Below, piece by piece: positions 55,824 through 63,827 of a stretch of 64,000 nt of DNA; position 1 is the stretch's first letter; every line of letters starts with the position of its first letter. Below the pieces are notes generated by a model. The model worked only from the letters and a program-made list of their open reading frames with translations. It did no database searches and had not been told where the DNA came from. Origin of the DNA: Gandjariella thermophila (GTDB taxonomy: Bacteria > Actinomycetota > Actinomycetes > Mycobacteriales > Pseudonocardiaceae); the NCBI RefSeq assembly GCF_005405885.1, contig NZ_BJFL01000007.1, positions 152,571-216,570 of the forward strand, given 5' to 3'. The translations under genes were made by a program, and so were the position numbers.

Positions 55824-56504
55824 GTGCTGGGACGAGGGTGCGGGCACGGCGGCAGGGGCGACAACCCCCGCCGCCCGTACCACCATGGGCGGCTCCGCGA
55901 GGAGCTGCTGGCCGCGAGCCTCGACCTGCTCGCCGAAACGGGGATCGACGGCCTCTCCCTCCGCGAGGTCGCGCGCCGGGCCAGGGTGAGCAAGACCGCG
56001 CCCTACCGGCACTTCGCCGACAAGCAGGCCCTGCTGGACGCACTCGCGGCGGACGGCATGCGGCTGCTGGCCGAGCGCATGCGCGCGGCGGTGGACCGCG
56101 CCGGAGTGCGCACGCTGGACCGGCAGCTCGCGCTGGCGGGCGCCTACGTGCGCTTCGCGCTGGACCGGCCGGCGCAGTTCCAGCTCATGTTCGGCCGCTC
56201 CAAGGCCGGTTACGCGAACGCGCCCGAGCTGCACGAGGCGGCGGACGCGGCGTTCGAGGTGGCGCTGGAGGTGGTCCGCTATGGACAGTCCCGAGGGGAC
56301 ATCGCCGGCGGCGACCCCGCCGTGCCCGCCAGCGTGGCGTGGGCCCTGGTGCACGGTGTCGCCACCCTCGCGGTCGCCGACCACCTGGCGCCGCGAGACG
56401 ATCCGGAGGCGGTCGACGCGCTGGTGCGTTCGGCGGTCACGAACCTCGACGCCGGGCTGCGGCCGCGGCCGGCGACCGGGGACCGCGCGGGTCCGCCGGG
56501 TTGA
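55824..56504 (+). CDS. TetR family transcriptional regulator
   Basis: A 226-residue repressor. The DNA-binding domain is RPYHHGRLREELLAASLDLL through LREVARRARVSKTAPYRHFA, and the C-terminal domain is of the WHG type (FALDRPAQFQLMFGRS). GTG at 55824; the longer N-terminus may be trimmed in reality. It should bind the palindrome at 55684 and control the SDR. Confidence 0.86.
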   Translation: MLGRGCGHGGRGDNPRRPYHHGRLREELLAASLDLLAETGIDGLSLREVARRARVSKTAPYRHFADKQALLDALAADGMRLLAERMRAAVDRAGVRTLDRQLALAGAYVRFALDRPAQFQLMFGRSKAGYANAPELHEAADAAFEVALEVVRYGQSRGDIAGGDPAVPASVAWALVHGVATLAVADHLAPRDDPEAVDALVRSAVTNLDAGLRPRPATGDRAGPPG

Positions 56505-56890
56505 CGACCCGTCCGGTCAGGGGCTGCGCCACCCGGCTTGCCGGCCGTTCCGCGGCACGGCGGCGGTGCGCTCAGTGCGCGCGGCCGGAGAGCGCGTCGC
56601 GCATCCGGTCGATCAGCCCGGCCCCGGGGGCGAGCAGCCGGTTGGCCGGCGGCCGGTCCGGCGCCGACGGCTGCGGCCGGTGGGAGCCACCTGGTGCGGG
56701 GCACCCTGTTCGTCCGCGACGAGTCCCCGTACCGCATGGGGCGGGCCTAACGCTACACAACACGAACACCCTCACGGCGGAAGGTCCTGAGATCAGGATC
56801 AAGCCGGTGGGTACCCGTCGCGTGTTCTCGGGCGGTGGTGCCCGATGAACGCCGAGACGATCATCAGGGGATTGACCACTGCCCAGGCCG
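56505..56890. other. Intergenic junction region, start of accessory island
   Basis: No complete gene lies in these 386 bases. At 56572-56690 the minus strand reads PANRLLAPGAGLIDRMRDAL and then SGRAH before a stop, which looks like the last part of a truncated gene. From about 56700 the GC content and codon style become looser, and this style continues to the right edge, so a junction between backbone and island is likely near 56700. Confidence 0.4.
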
Positions 56891-57334
56891 ATGTCGCTGT
56901 GCGCCAACATCGCCGCCGCGCCGGAGCTGAGCGTGTTCGCCGTGGCGGTCGCGGCGTGCCCGCCGCTGGCGCTGCTGCTGGCGGTCGAACTGCTCAACCG
57001 GGCGCTCAAACGCCGCCACACCGAGACCACCGGCGAGACCGCAAACGAGACCACCGAGACGACCGAGACCGACAGCGAGACCGCACGGCCAGCCCGCCTC
57101 TCGGTGATCTCGGCCCAGTCTCGGAAGCAGCCGGAGCCGACCGCCGAACAACGCAGGTGGGCCTACTACCAGACCGAGCGAGCCAAGGGACGCACGCCCA
57201 CCGGCGCGGAACTGGACCGGATCGCCGGAACGAACAACTACGGCCGCCGCGTGCTGCGCCGGTGGCGTAAGACCGGGCAAGTTCCATCCATCCGTAACCA
57301 GCAGTCGCCGGTGCGGATGAATCTGCCCGCATGA
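56891..57334 (+). CDS. DUF2637-like protein, probably truncated
   Basis: A 147-residue protein with SLCANIAAAPELSVFAVAVA followed by a membrane segment and the basic end ELLNRALKRR, as in the last transmembrane part of DUF2637 proteins found on actinomycete integrative and conjugative elements. The usual three preceding membrane segments are missing, and an in-frame stop lies at 56873-56875. A threonine/glutamate-rich linker leads to a C-terminal helix-turn-helix-like part (GAELDRIAGTNNYGRRVLRR). It is probably the 3' relic of an element gene. Confidence 0.55.
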   Translation: MSLCANIAAAPELSVFAVAVAACPPLALLLAVELLNRALKRRHTETTGETANETTETTETDSETARPARLSVISAQSRKQPEPTAEQRRWAYYQTERAKGRTPTGAELDRIAGTNNYGRRVLRRWRKTGQVPSIRNQQSPVRMNLPA

Positions 57335-57344
57335 TCAGGGTCGT

Positions 57345-57373
57345 AGCGGCACGACCGTCACGGTCGTGCCGCT
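57345..57373. terminator. Bidirectional terminator
   Basis: A perfect 13-bp stem (AGCGGCACGACCG at 57345-57357 with 57361-57373, 3-nt loop) separates two convergent genes. Confidence 0.75.
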
Positions 57374-57377
57374 TGGG

Positions 57378-58583
57378 TCAGGCGTTCTGGACGCCTGCCC
57401 AGGCGGCCAGGCGTGCGACCGGATCGGTTCGGCGGCGTGCGCGGGCCAGGGTGCGGATGGTTTCGTGGACCATCGGGTGGTATTTGGCCTGCTGGGGTGC
57501 GGTTTCCTTGGCCTTGTAGAGGCTGCGGGTGGCTTTGTCGTGGTCGCCGTGCAGCAAGAACCCGCGCGCCACGTCGATCCAGTGGTGTCCGGCGCGTTCC
57601 CGTTGGGTGTGCGGCGGGATGTCAAACCGCTCGGCGCGCTTGATGGCCTCGGTGCCGTTCATCGCCTCGACCGCGAGGCCGACGGACCAGATGTTGACGT
57701 TGGTCGGCCCGAAGCACAGGCGGTAGTCGTCGCGGTCGGCACCGAGCCGTTGGGCCGCTTCGTTGGCTTCGTTCCAGTGGGCGTCTGCGGCCGCCGTGTC
57801 GCCGGATCGCGCGGCGGCAAGGCCGGATTTGAGATGCAGGTTGCCCCAGACGGCGATGGCGGGCGCGTCGCTGCCGCGAATGCGGTCTTCGATGCGTGCC
57901 CGGCTGTGTTCGAGCAGCCGCAGGGCACTGTTCCAGTCGGCGGCACTGATCATTTCGCCTGCTCGCTGGTAGTGGCCGACCAGCACGGCCAACTCGTCTC
58001 CGCTGCGTTCGGCGGCCCACTCGTAACGGTCGACCGCCAGGGACGCTAGGTCGATGTAGCCGAGTTTGTAGGCGGCCTGGCTGGCGGCGTAGTACGCCTC
58101 GGCCAGCAGCCAGTAGGCGCGTTCTTGTTCCGCACCGGTGGAGTTCCACACCTGCGCGCGCAGCTCGGCTAGCAGGCCGGGAAGCTCGGCCCCCAGAGCG
58201 TCGAGGTTGACAGCGTGCCGGTGTTTGGACGCCTGGGCGACGGCGGCGGCCAGCTCCTTCATCGAACGCGGGCGAATGGCTTCATCCGGCGGGATGGTGT
58301 AGGCGGCCAGCTCGCGGCGCAGCGGCGGGATGGTGGCGTGGATGCGGTGTTCCGCGCGGCTGCGGTGTTCAAACGGCTGGCCCAGCAGGTCGGCGACGCC
58401 GGTGTTGAGTGCCCGCGCCACGGCGGAGACGAATGCGGGCGAGGCAGGGGCGCGGCCTTGTTCGACCTTACGCACGAGCGAAGCGGACACGTTGGCCCGT
58501 TGGGCGAGCTGGTTTTGTGTCAGTCCGGCGAGCTTGCGGGATTCGGCGACTCGGTGCGCTATGCCGCCTTCTGGCTGATCCAT
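57378..58583 (-). CDS. XRE family regulator with TPR-like domain
   Basis: A 401-residue protein with an N-terminal Cro/CI helix-turn-helix (about 8-62, including [20 protein letters not shown]) followed by a long helical repeat region ([20 protein letters not shown] and similar), the build of actinomycete XRE-TPR regulators that sense small ligands or peptides. ATG at 58583 has GGAGGG upstream. It is divergent from three small genes and likely controls them. A link to the lasso cluster 1.4 kb away is possible but unproven. Confidence 0.82.
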   Translation of the reverse strand: MDQPEGGIAHRVAESRKLAGLTQNQLAQRANVSASLVRKVEQGRAPASPAFVSAVARALNTGVADLLGQPFEHRSRAEHRIHATIPPLRRELAAYTIPPDEAIRPRSMKELAAAVAQASKHRHAVNLDALGAELPGLLAELRAQVWNSTGAEQERAYWLLAEAYYAASQAAYKLGYIDLASLAVDRYEWAAERSGDELAVLVGHYQRAGEMISAADWNSALRLLEHSRARIEDRIRGSDAPAIAVWGNLHLKSGLAAARSGDTAAADAHWNEANEAAQRLGADRDDYRLCFGPTNVNIWSVGLAVEAMNGTEAIKRAERFDIPPHTQRERAGHHWIDVARGFLLHGDHDKATRSLYKAKETAPQQAKYHPMVHETIRTLARARRRTDPVARLAAWAGVQNA

Positions 58584-58741
58584 CCGGGCGACCCTCCGTC
58601 CCTTGGTCGTGTCCTGAACACGATGCTACGGAGCCCGTTCGCGTTACCAACCGTGATTGTCAGTTTTTTGTCACTTTGCGCAGGAACGTACTCGTAGCGT
58701 CACCACGGTACGCCGGAAGATCGCGAGTAGGGGAGGGCGCT
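58584..58741. promoter_or_regulatory. Divergent promoter region of the XRE gene and small-gene operon
   Basis: The centre (58645-58705) is markedly AT-rich with a TTTTTT run and TTGTCA at about 58667-58672, a possible -35 for the rightward operon. GGAGG lies 6 bases before the ATG at 58742. Confidence 0.45.
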
Positions 58742-58996
58742 ATGACCACCGCTCAGCGGCGCGGTTCGCCGCTTACCAGGTGGACCGTGGGTTGTACCGA
58801 TGGGCTCCAGCGTCCGAGGTCCGTAGCCACCTACCGCCACGACGACGGCGACCGCGTGGTGCTGCTTGCCCCGCCGGGCGAGGCCGCGTTGCTGACACCC
58901 GCCGCCGCTCGCGAGTTGGCGGAGCACCTGCAACAGCAGGCCACCGCGATCGAGGCGGGCCAGCACGCGCGGGTACTGCCGTTCATCCGCCGGTGA
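58742..58996 (+). CDS. Small hypothetical protein
   Basis: An 84-residue protein with a basic N-terminus and a C-terminal helix [20 protein letters not shown]. The layout (short beta part then this helix) recalls small actinomycete proteins encoded next to XRE regulators. GGAGG 6 bases upstream supports the ATG. The function is unknown. Confidence 0.6.
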   Translation: MTTAQRRGSPLTRWTVGCTDGLQRPRSVATYRHDDGDRVVLLAPPGEAALLTPAAARELAEHLQQQATAIEAGQHARVLPFIRR

Positions 58997-59116
58997 ACCC
59001 GTTCGGCCGTGCCGGACCCCGAGCGGCACGGCCGGGCACCAGCGGCGGCGGCCCTGTCGTTGACCCCCGACCTCCGGCAGGGTCGCCGCCTTCCAGCCGC
59101 AGGAAGCGATACGCCG

Positions 59117-59479
59117 ATGACACGACCACTGACCAGCGAGGAAGCGCCTCACATCGCCGCGATTGAGCGCAGCATGGACGCCGGTTTCACGTTCCTGAAC
59201 TTTCGTGGACCGAATGGCGGTGCCGTCGAAGCGATCTACGCCGAGCGCTGGACGCCCCAGGGCGCGGTGGAGACCTACGTGCTGCGCGGGATGACCGAAG
59301 CGATCGCGGCTCGGTTCCGAGCCGAGGACTACCCGGAGGGAGACCCGCTGTGGGAGACCAGCGGCACGGTCGCCGACGTGATCACCGCTCTTCTGGACCT
59401 GCCGCCGCACGGCACGCCCGGCGCGCCAGTCGTGGCCCGGCGCGCGTCCAGTGCCCTGTGGCTGCCCGGCCTCCGGTGA
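59117..59479 (+). CDS. Hypothetical protein
   Basis: A 120-residue soluble acidic protein with no membrane span or known motif (FTFLNFRGPNGGAVEAIYAE is its most ordered part). ATG at 59117 has AGGAAG upstream. Its stop overlaps the next start (GTGA), so the two are translationally coupled. The function is unknown. Confidence 0.6.
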   Translation: MTRPLTSEEAPHIAAIERSMDAGFTFLNFRGPNGGAVEAIYAERWTPQGAVETYVLRGMTEAIAARFRAEDYPEGDPLWETSGTVADVITALLDLPPHGTPGAPVVARRASSALWLPGLR

Positions 59480-59868
59480 CCCTCGCAACGATGAACCCGC
59501 TGTCCCGTCAGGCAGTCGAAGACCTGGGCCGACGCCTGTACGTCGAAGGATTCCGGCCGCTGCCGGATGCGGACGACGGCACGGTGATCGGTACCCGCCT
59601 GTGGCGAGTGCGCGCCGGATACGTCGAATACCTGGCGTTGCGCCCGAACGGACTGGCCCACGCCGTACGTGCCGAGGCCAGGTTCGACTACCACCACCCC
59701 GCCGAGCACGGCCGGGTGGTGGAGCACCGATTCGGCTACGCCGTCAACGCCCTGGATTGGCTGCTGAGCACCAGCAACACGCACGCAAGCTCACGGTGGC
59801 GGCCCTACGTTCCTCCGGCCGGGGCCACCGAGCCGAGTTGGCCCCGAGACGACGCGGACGGCCCGTGA
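59476..59868 (+). CDS. Hypothetical protein
   Basis: A 130-residue soluble protein that I do not recognise. The GTG at 59476 overlaps the previous stop by four bases; an ATG at 59491 is the alternative. It is tyrosine- and tryptophan-rich toward the C-terminus (ALDWLLSTSNTHASSRWRPY). It ends before a terminator shared with the convergent lasso operon. Confidence 0.58.
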   Translation: MTLATMNPLSRQAVEDLGRRLYVEGFRPLPDADDGTVIGTRLWRVRAGYVEYLALRPNGLAHAVRAEARFDYHHPAEHGRVVEHRFGYAVNALDWLLSTSNTHASSRWRPYVPPAGATEPSWPRDDADGP

Positions 59869-59946
59869 ACCCGCGAGGCGCCCTGAACCCCGAGTGGCAT
59901 ATGTCCGCAACGATGCGCGCATTCACCCGCTGCCACTCGGTCCTGA

Positions 59947-59978
59947 GGGGCGGGGGACGAACACGAGTCCCCCGCCCC
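59947..59978. terminator. Bidirectional terminator at the end of the lasso operon
   Basis: A 12-bp stem (GGGGCGGGGGAC at 59947-59958 with 59967-59978, 8-nt loop) lies between the small-gene operon and the end of the methyltransferase gene. Confidence 0.75.
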
Positions 59979-59997
59979 CTCCCTCGGCACAGGCGTG

Positions 59998-60984
59998 TTA
60001 GTAGCGCAGGCAGGGACGCCACCCGTCGTCGGTTGCCGTGAAAACCACGGCGGCTGCGTCGAATCCGGGCTTGCCCGCGTGCTCCCAGGCATCTCGGAGG
60101 CTGCGCAACGTGTTCATGGTCGCCGCCGCGCCACAAGCGACCACCGAGCCGTCGCGCAGCACGAGCGCGGTGCCCTCCTGGTTGGTGAAGCCGAAGCCCT
60201 GACCGATGCCAGTGCTGGCGCTGATTGGAGTGCCGTCGCTGACGCTGCTGATCAGGTAGCCGGTGAAGTCCCGCCACTCGGTGGGGTTGATCCATTCCCG
60301 GTGTGGTTCGGCTGCGGCGAGTTGACGGACGATCGATTCCGCCTGCTCGGGCGCAACATCATGTCCGCTGATGCTGATCCACGCCCGCTCGCCCGCGTCG
60401 GTGGTGACGATGCTGTCGACGTAGCGCAGCGGCTGGCCGAAGTCGGTGACCGGTTCCGAGGTCATCTCGATGAAGCTACCGGGATGCGCCGTTGCGTCGG
60501 CGGGTTTGCCGTGGTCGATCCGGCACCGGATGACAGCGTGCGCGTTCGCGATGTCGATAATCTTGACAGGGGTCACGATGACGGCACCGTCGGCCGATTG
60601 CTGAACCCATTGTTCTGGAAGAACATGCGGGGTGGTCCAGCCGATGATCCGATCGTAGGGAGCCCCGGTTTCCCATCCCTTGGTGCCGTCGATGACGTGG
60701 ATTTCGACGTGACTGTTCCCGGCGCGCTGGTGAAGCTCGGCGGCGCGGGCGACCAATTCCCGATCCACATCCAACGAGACCACGTGTCCCGACGGCCCCA
60801 CGGTTTCCGCGAGCACGGCGGCGGTGTATCCGGTTCCAGTGCCGATCTCCAGCACGCGCATTCCCGGTTCTATATCGGCGAGCGCTACCATTTCGGCGAT
60901 CCGCGTGGGGCTGCTGCTTTGCGGAATGGGGTCGCCGGTGTGGGGGTCGGTGGTCCAGTAGTCGTAGTCGATGCCTGCGGTCAC
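59998..60984 (-). CDS. Protein-isoaspartate O-methyltransferase homologue of the lasso cluster
   Basis: A 328-residue PIMT-type methyltransferase. The SAM site is VLEIGTGTGYTAAVLAETVG, with SLDVDRELVARAAEL after it. Ordinary PIMTs have about 210 residues; this one has an extra C-terminal domain of about 110-120 residues, as described for PIMT homologues that act on RiPP substrates. Such enzymes methylate a ring aspartate, which then collapses to an aspartimide. The GTG at 60984 overlaps the peptidase stop (GTGA). It is the last gene of the lasso operon. Confidence 0.88.
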   Translation of the reverse strand: MTAGIDYDYWTTDPHTGDPIPQSSSPTRIAEMVALADIEPGMRVLEIGTGTGYTAAVLAETVGPSGHVVSLDVDRELVARAAELHQRAGNSHVEIHVIDGTKGWETGAPYDRIIGWTTPHVLPEQWVQQSADGAVIVTPVKIIDIANAHAVIRCRIDHGKPADATAHPGSFIEMTSEPVTDFGQPLRYVDSIVTTDAGERAWISISGHDVAPEQAESIVRQLAAAEPHREWINPTEWRDFTGYLISSVSDGTPISASTGIGQGFGFTNQEGTALVLRDGSVVACGAAATMNTLRSLRDAWEHAGKPGFDAAAVVFTATDDGWRPCLRY

Positions 60985-61427
60985 GGTGTGATTTCTCCTG
61001 TCGGTTCGGATGGCACGGTCAGGATCGTGCGGTAGGTGGGCATGACCTCCAGCTCGGCGACGGGCTGGCCTGCCGCGTCGGCAAGCCAGGCGTGCATGGC
61101 GATCGGAGGAGTTTGGCGCACGCCGAGGCACCACGTCGCGCGGCGGCGACGTGCCGCCAGCAGCACCAGCCCTGCGAGTGAGCGTTCCAGGCAGGCGACG
61201 CGGAAGGGCAGCCAGGTCGCTGCGGCATCCACCGCGTGCAGGGCTCGCTCGATCTCGCCTCGGGTGGCCTCCCGGCCGGTGTTCACGGCACGAACGAATC
61301 CGGTGATCCGCCCGAACGGCAGCAAACGGACGGCCGCCCGCACCGTCGTCACAGCGAGGGCGGCTGCCACGGTACGGGCTCGTCCGGGCTGAGTCGCTGA
61401 CGGCGGCGCGGCCATTGGTGTGCTCAT
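60981..61427 (-). CDS. Lasso peptide leader peptidase (B2, transglutaminase-like)
   Basis: A 148-residue member of the lasso B2 (transglutaminase-like cysteine protease) family that removes the leader. The nucleophile is in WLPFRVACLERSLAG (C79) and the histidine in IAMHAWLAD (H112). The ATG at 61427 overlaps the preceding stop (ATGA); an upstream ATG at 61436 is less likely. It needs the separate RRE protein encoded just before it. Confidence 0.9.
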   Translation of the reverse strand: MSTPMAAPPSATQPGRARTVAAALAVTTVRAAVRLLPFGRITGFVRAVNTGREATRGEIERALHAVDAAATWLPFRVACLERSLAGLVLLAARRRRATWCLGVRQTPPIAMHAWLADAAGQPVAELEVMPTYRTILTVPSEPTGEITP

Positions 61428-61705
61428 GGCTGCCACCGGATGAGCTGGGCGTCGTGCAGCCTGCCTACCAAGGAGGTCAGGTCCGACCGGGCACGCTCCT
61501 GCGGTATTCCGTAGTGGTTCGCGATGGACACCGCAGCTCGTTCCGGATCACCATCGGATTCCGCGATCGCTGTCCACATGGCCGCTGCGGTGGGATTCGC
61601 CCGGAACACTTTGCCGTTGCGCGATACGGCCAAGAGCGCACCGTCATCGAATATGGTTGTGTGCACGCCGGATTCGGCGACGATCCGCATCTCACGGCCT
61701 TTCAC
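61424..61705 (-). CDS. Lasso peptide RRE protein (B1, PqqD-like)
   Basis: A 93-residue PqqD-like RiPP recognition element that binds the leader and presents it to the peptidase and cyclase. It has the expected three-strand start (TTIFDDGALLAVSRNGKVFR), NPTAAAMWTAI and a helical end with LVGRLHDAQLIRW. The GTG at 61705 overlaps the cyclase stop (GTGA). Confidence 0.9.
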   Translation of the reverse strand: MKGREMRIVAESGVHTTIFDDGALLAVSRNGKVFRANPTAAAMWTAIAESDGDPERAAVSIANHYGIPQERARSDLTSLVGRLHDAQLIRWQP

Positions 61706-63492
61706 TTGCTCTGTTCTTGTTGACGCAGCCACAATTCCGTACCAATCATCGCGTCGAAGGCGGCGAGTCGAATGCTGTGCCCGTTGATTGCTCGGTCCAG
61801 CTCAGACATCATTCTGTTTCGATCGAATAGCCCGGCCTCGGCGAGCCGTGAGCTGCCGAGGAGATCGCGCAGTGTGTCGGCGTGGGCACGTAATCCCTGG
61901 TATGCGGGCGTGGTGTAGTCGCCTTTCGTCCTCCGGTCCAGCACGCTCGCCGGGACGGTGCCGTTCATCGCGCGCCGGAGTAGTGGTTTGGCTTGCTCGG
62001 GCGTGGTCCGCTGCCACGCGGGCACCGACCAGCACGCGCGGACCACGCCGTCGTCCAGGTACGGGGCGTGGTGATTGACCGACCACTGCTCGGCCACGTC
62101 AGCGTCCAAGCGCTGCTGCCGCGCGAAGGCGTTCAACGCGAGGAACGCGGCAGAGTCCCCGATGCCCATGCGTCCCGGAACGCTGGCGTGGGCACGGGTT
62201 TCCGCGTGCTCACGCAACATGCGCGCCACAGCGGCGCGCCCTTCGTGGGTTGCCCACTCGGCCGCCGCACTGACGCGGAACCAGGAGACCAGCCCGGCCC
62301 ACCCGCGCCCGGCGCGCGTGTTCTTGGCAAGCTGATCAGCGGCGTTGTGGCACGCCTGCGGATAGCTGGTGCCGCGCAACGCCACGGCCGCGCGGATCAA
62401 GGCGTGCGGTGCTTGGTGGCGCAGACGCGCCCACCCTACGGCGTGCCGCCACAGCGCCCGCCCCTGTCGAGCTGACACTAGGTCGGCGAGGTAGGCCGGT
62501 GTCGCCAGCAACACGCCATCCCCACCATCACCGGACAAGTGCAGATCGGACCCCGCGGAGCAGACTTGCTGCATCCACCAGCGCTCCCGCGCGCTGGTCA
62601 CCGCGCCGAGCCACGGTTCATCAGTAAGCGGGGTGCGCTCCAGGTCCGCATACGGCAGCAGCGCGGAAGGCTCCGCGATGACGTGATGGCGCAGCGTCGG
62701 CACTTGCCTCGCCGCTTCGGCCGCCACCGCCACGTCGTCCACGCCTTCGGTGGCAACCGTCAGCGCGGGCACCTCGCCTGCCACGGCCGACGCCAGCACC
62801 GCGAGGCTTGAGGAGTCCAACCCACCGGAGAAGTCCGCCGTGGGGCACCTCGCGTCGCTGACGCGGCTGCGCACGGCCTGTCGTAGCGACTCGAATAAGG
62901 CGGTCGCGCTATCCTCCACATTTGGCCCAGGCGCGGGAAGGGCCACGTGGCACACCTGCGTGGTCGTACCGTCGCCAGCGATCCGCAACGTCCAGCCCGG
63001 ACGCAGCGCCTTCACGCCGCGCCACGGCGTGCGCGTCCACCACACGTCGGCCGCACCGGGCACCAGCAGATGCGCGGCCAACCAGTCCCAGTCAACTCCC
63101 CTGCTCGTCCCTGCACTCAGGAAGCGAGCGTGCGAGCCCGCCACCAGACCGTCGCGGGAATCGCGTGGGTAGTACACGGGACGCTGCCCGGCCAAATCGC
63201 CCGAGATCAGCAGCTCATCGGCGCGCGCCGCGAGCACCACGCGGCTACCGCCCACATGCTCCAGCGCGTCCACCTGACCAGCAGCAATGCCGCGCGCTGC
63301 TCGCTCCAGCACCGCATCGGCCGCCGGACAACAGCCGAGAACAACGAGGTCACATCCTGGGACGCTCGCATGACGTACCCCGAGACCGGGTGCGGCCGGG
63401 CCGTGCCACAGCCGCCATCGCCCAGCGATGGTCAGGCACGGCCGGTCGCCCCCAGGCGGGGAATACTCGTGCGAACCGAGCATCCACCACAT
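61702..63492 (-). CDS. Lasso cyclase (asparagine synthetase homologue, C protein)
   Basis: A 596-residue asparagine-synthetase-like protein that adenylates the ring acid side chain and forms the macrolactam. The ATP-pyrophosphatase motif is ADFSGGLDSSSLAVLAS (222-228). The N-terminal glutaminase half lacks the Cys2 nucleophile (it begins MWWMLGSHEYSP), as is usual for lasso cyclases. ATG at 63492 lies 9 bases after the precursor stop. Confidence 0.92.
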   Translation of the reverse strand: MWWMLGSHEYSPPGGDRPCLTIAGRWRLWHGPAAPGLGVRHASVPGCDLVVLGCCPAADAVLERAARGIAAGQVDALEHVGGSRVVLAARADELLISGDLAGQRPVYYPRDSRDGLVAGSHARFLSAGTSRGVDWDWLAAHLLVPGAADVWWTRTPWRGVKALRPGWTLRIAGDGTTTQVCHVALPAPGPNVEDSATALFESLRQAVRSRVSDARCPTADFSGGLDSSSLAVLASAVAGEVPALTVATEGVDDVAVAAEAARQVPTLRHHVIAEPSALLPYADLERTPLTDEPWLGAVTSARERWWMQQVCSAGSDLHLSGDGGDGVLLATPAYLADLVSARQGRALWRHAVGWARLRHQAPHALIRAAVALRGTSYPQACHNAADQLAKNTRAGRGWAGLVSWFRVSAAAEWATHEGRAAVARMLREHAETRAHASVPGRMGIGDSAAFLALNAFARQQRLDADVAEQWSVNHHAPYLDDGVVRACWSVPAWQRTTPEQAKPLLRRAMNGTVPASVLDRRTKGDYTTPAYQGLRAHADTLRDLLGSSRLAEAGLFDRNRMMSELDRAINGHSIRLAAFDAMIGTELWLRQQEQSK

Positions 63493-63501
63493 GCTGCCGC
63501 G

Positions 63502-63660
63502 TCAGTAGTAGAAGCGCTTGCGGTCAGCGGTGTCATCGAACGACGTGCCGTTGGTCAGCGCAGCGACCTCACCGACCTCCTCCAGCACGGGCGCCTCGTA
63601 CAGCGGCGGTGCGCCCTCGGAAACATCACCACGCGGGCACTCCACGACTTCGCCCTTCAT
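63502..63660 (-). CDS. Lasso peptide precursor (A)
   Basis: A 52-residue precursor from ATG 63660, with GGAAGG about 8 bases upstream. The leader has the recognition motif YEAPVLEEVGEVAALT (Y21, P24, L26, G30) with threonine at the penultimate position (T36, N37). The predicted core is GTSFDDTADRKRFYY: Gly1 with Asp9 gives a nine-residue ring, leaving the tail RKRFYY. Asp6-Thr7 within the ring is the expected site for the methyltransferase. An in-frame upstream ATG (63777) would add 39 unlikely residues. Confidence 0.92.
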   Translation of the reverse strand: MKGEVVECPRGDVSEGAPPLYEAPVLEEVGEVAALTNGTSFDDTADRKRFYY

Positions 63661-63782
63661 CGCAGATTCCTTCCCGCGCGCATTCACCCGTATCGAACCC
63701 TGCCCGCCTCGCAGCTCCCAGCGCAAGATCATTCCCTCGGATGGCCGTACCGGAACACAAGCCTGGGACCGTCCCACCGCGC

Positions 63783-63825
63783 GGCAACTCGGTGGTCAAC
63801 TCAGCAGGCAACTGGGTAGTCAACT
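63783..63825. repeat. Tandem 19-bp direct repeat upstream of the lasso operon
   Basis: GGCAACTCGGTGGTCAACT (63783-63801) is repeated with two changes at 63807-63825, a period of 24 bp. On the minus strand each unit contains AGTTGAC, which resembles a -35 box. It lies 123-165 bases upstream of the precursor start and ends about 2 bases before the IS end, so it may be an operator or promoter pair. Confidence 0.6.
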
Positions 63826-63827
63826 TA

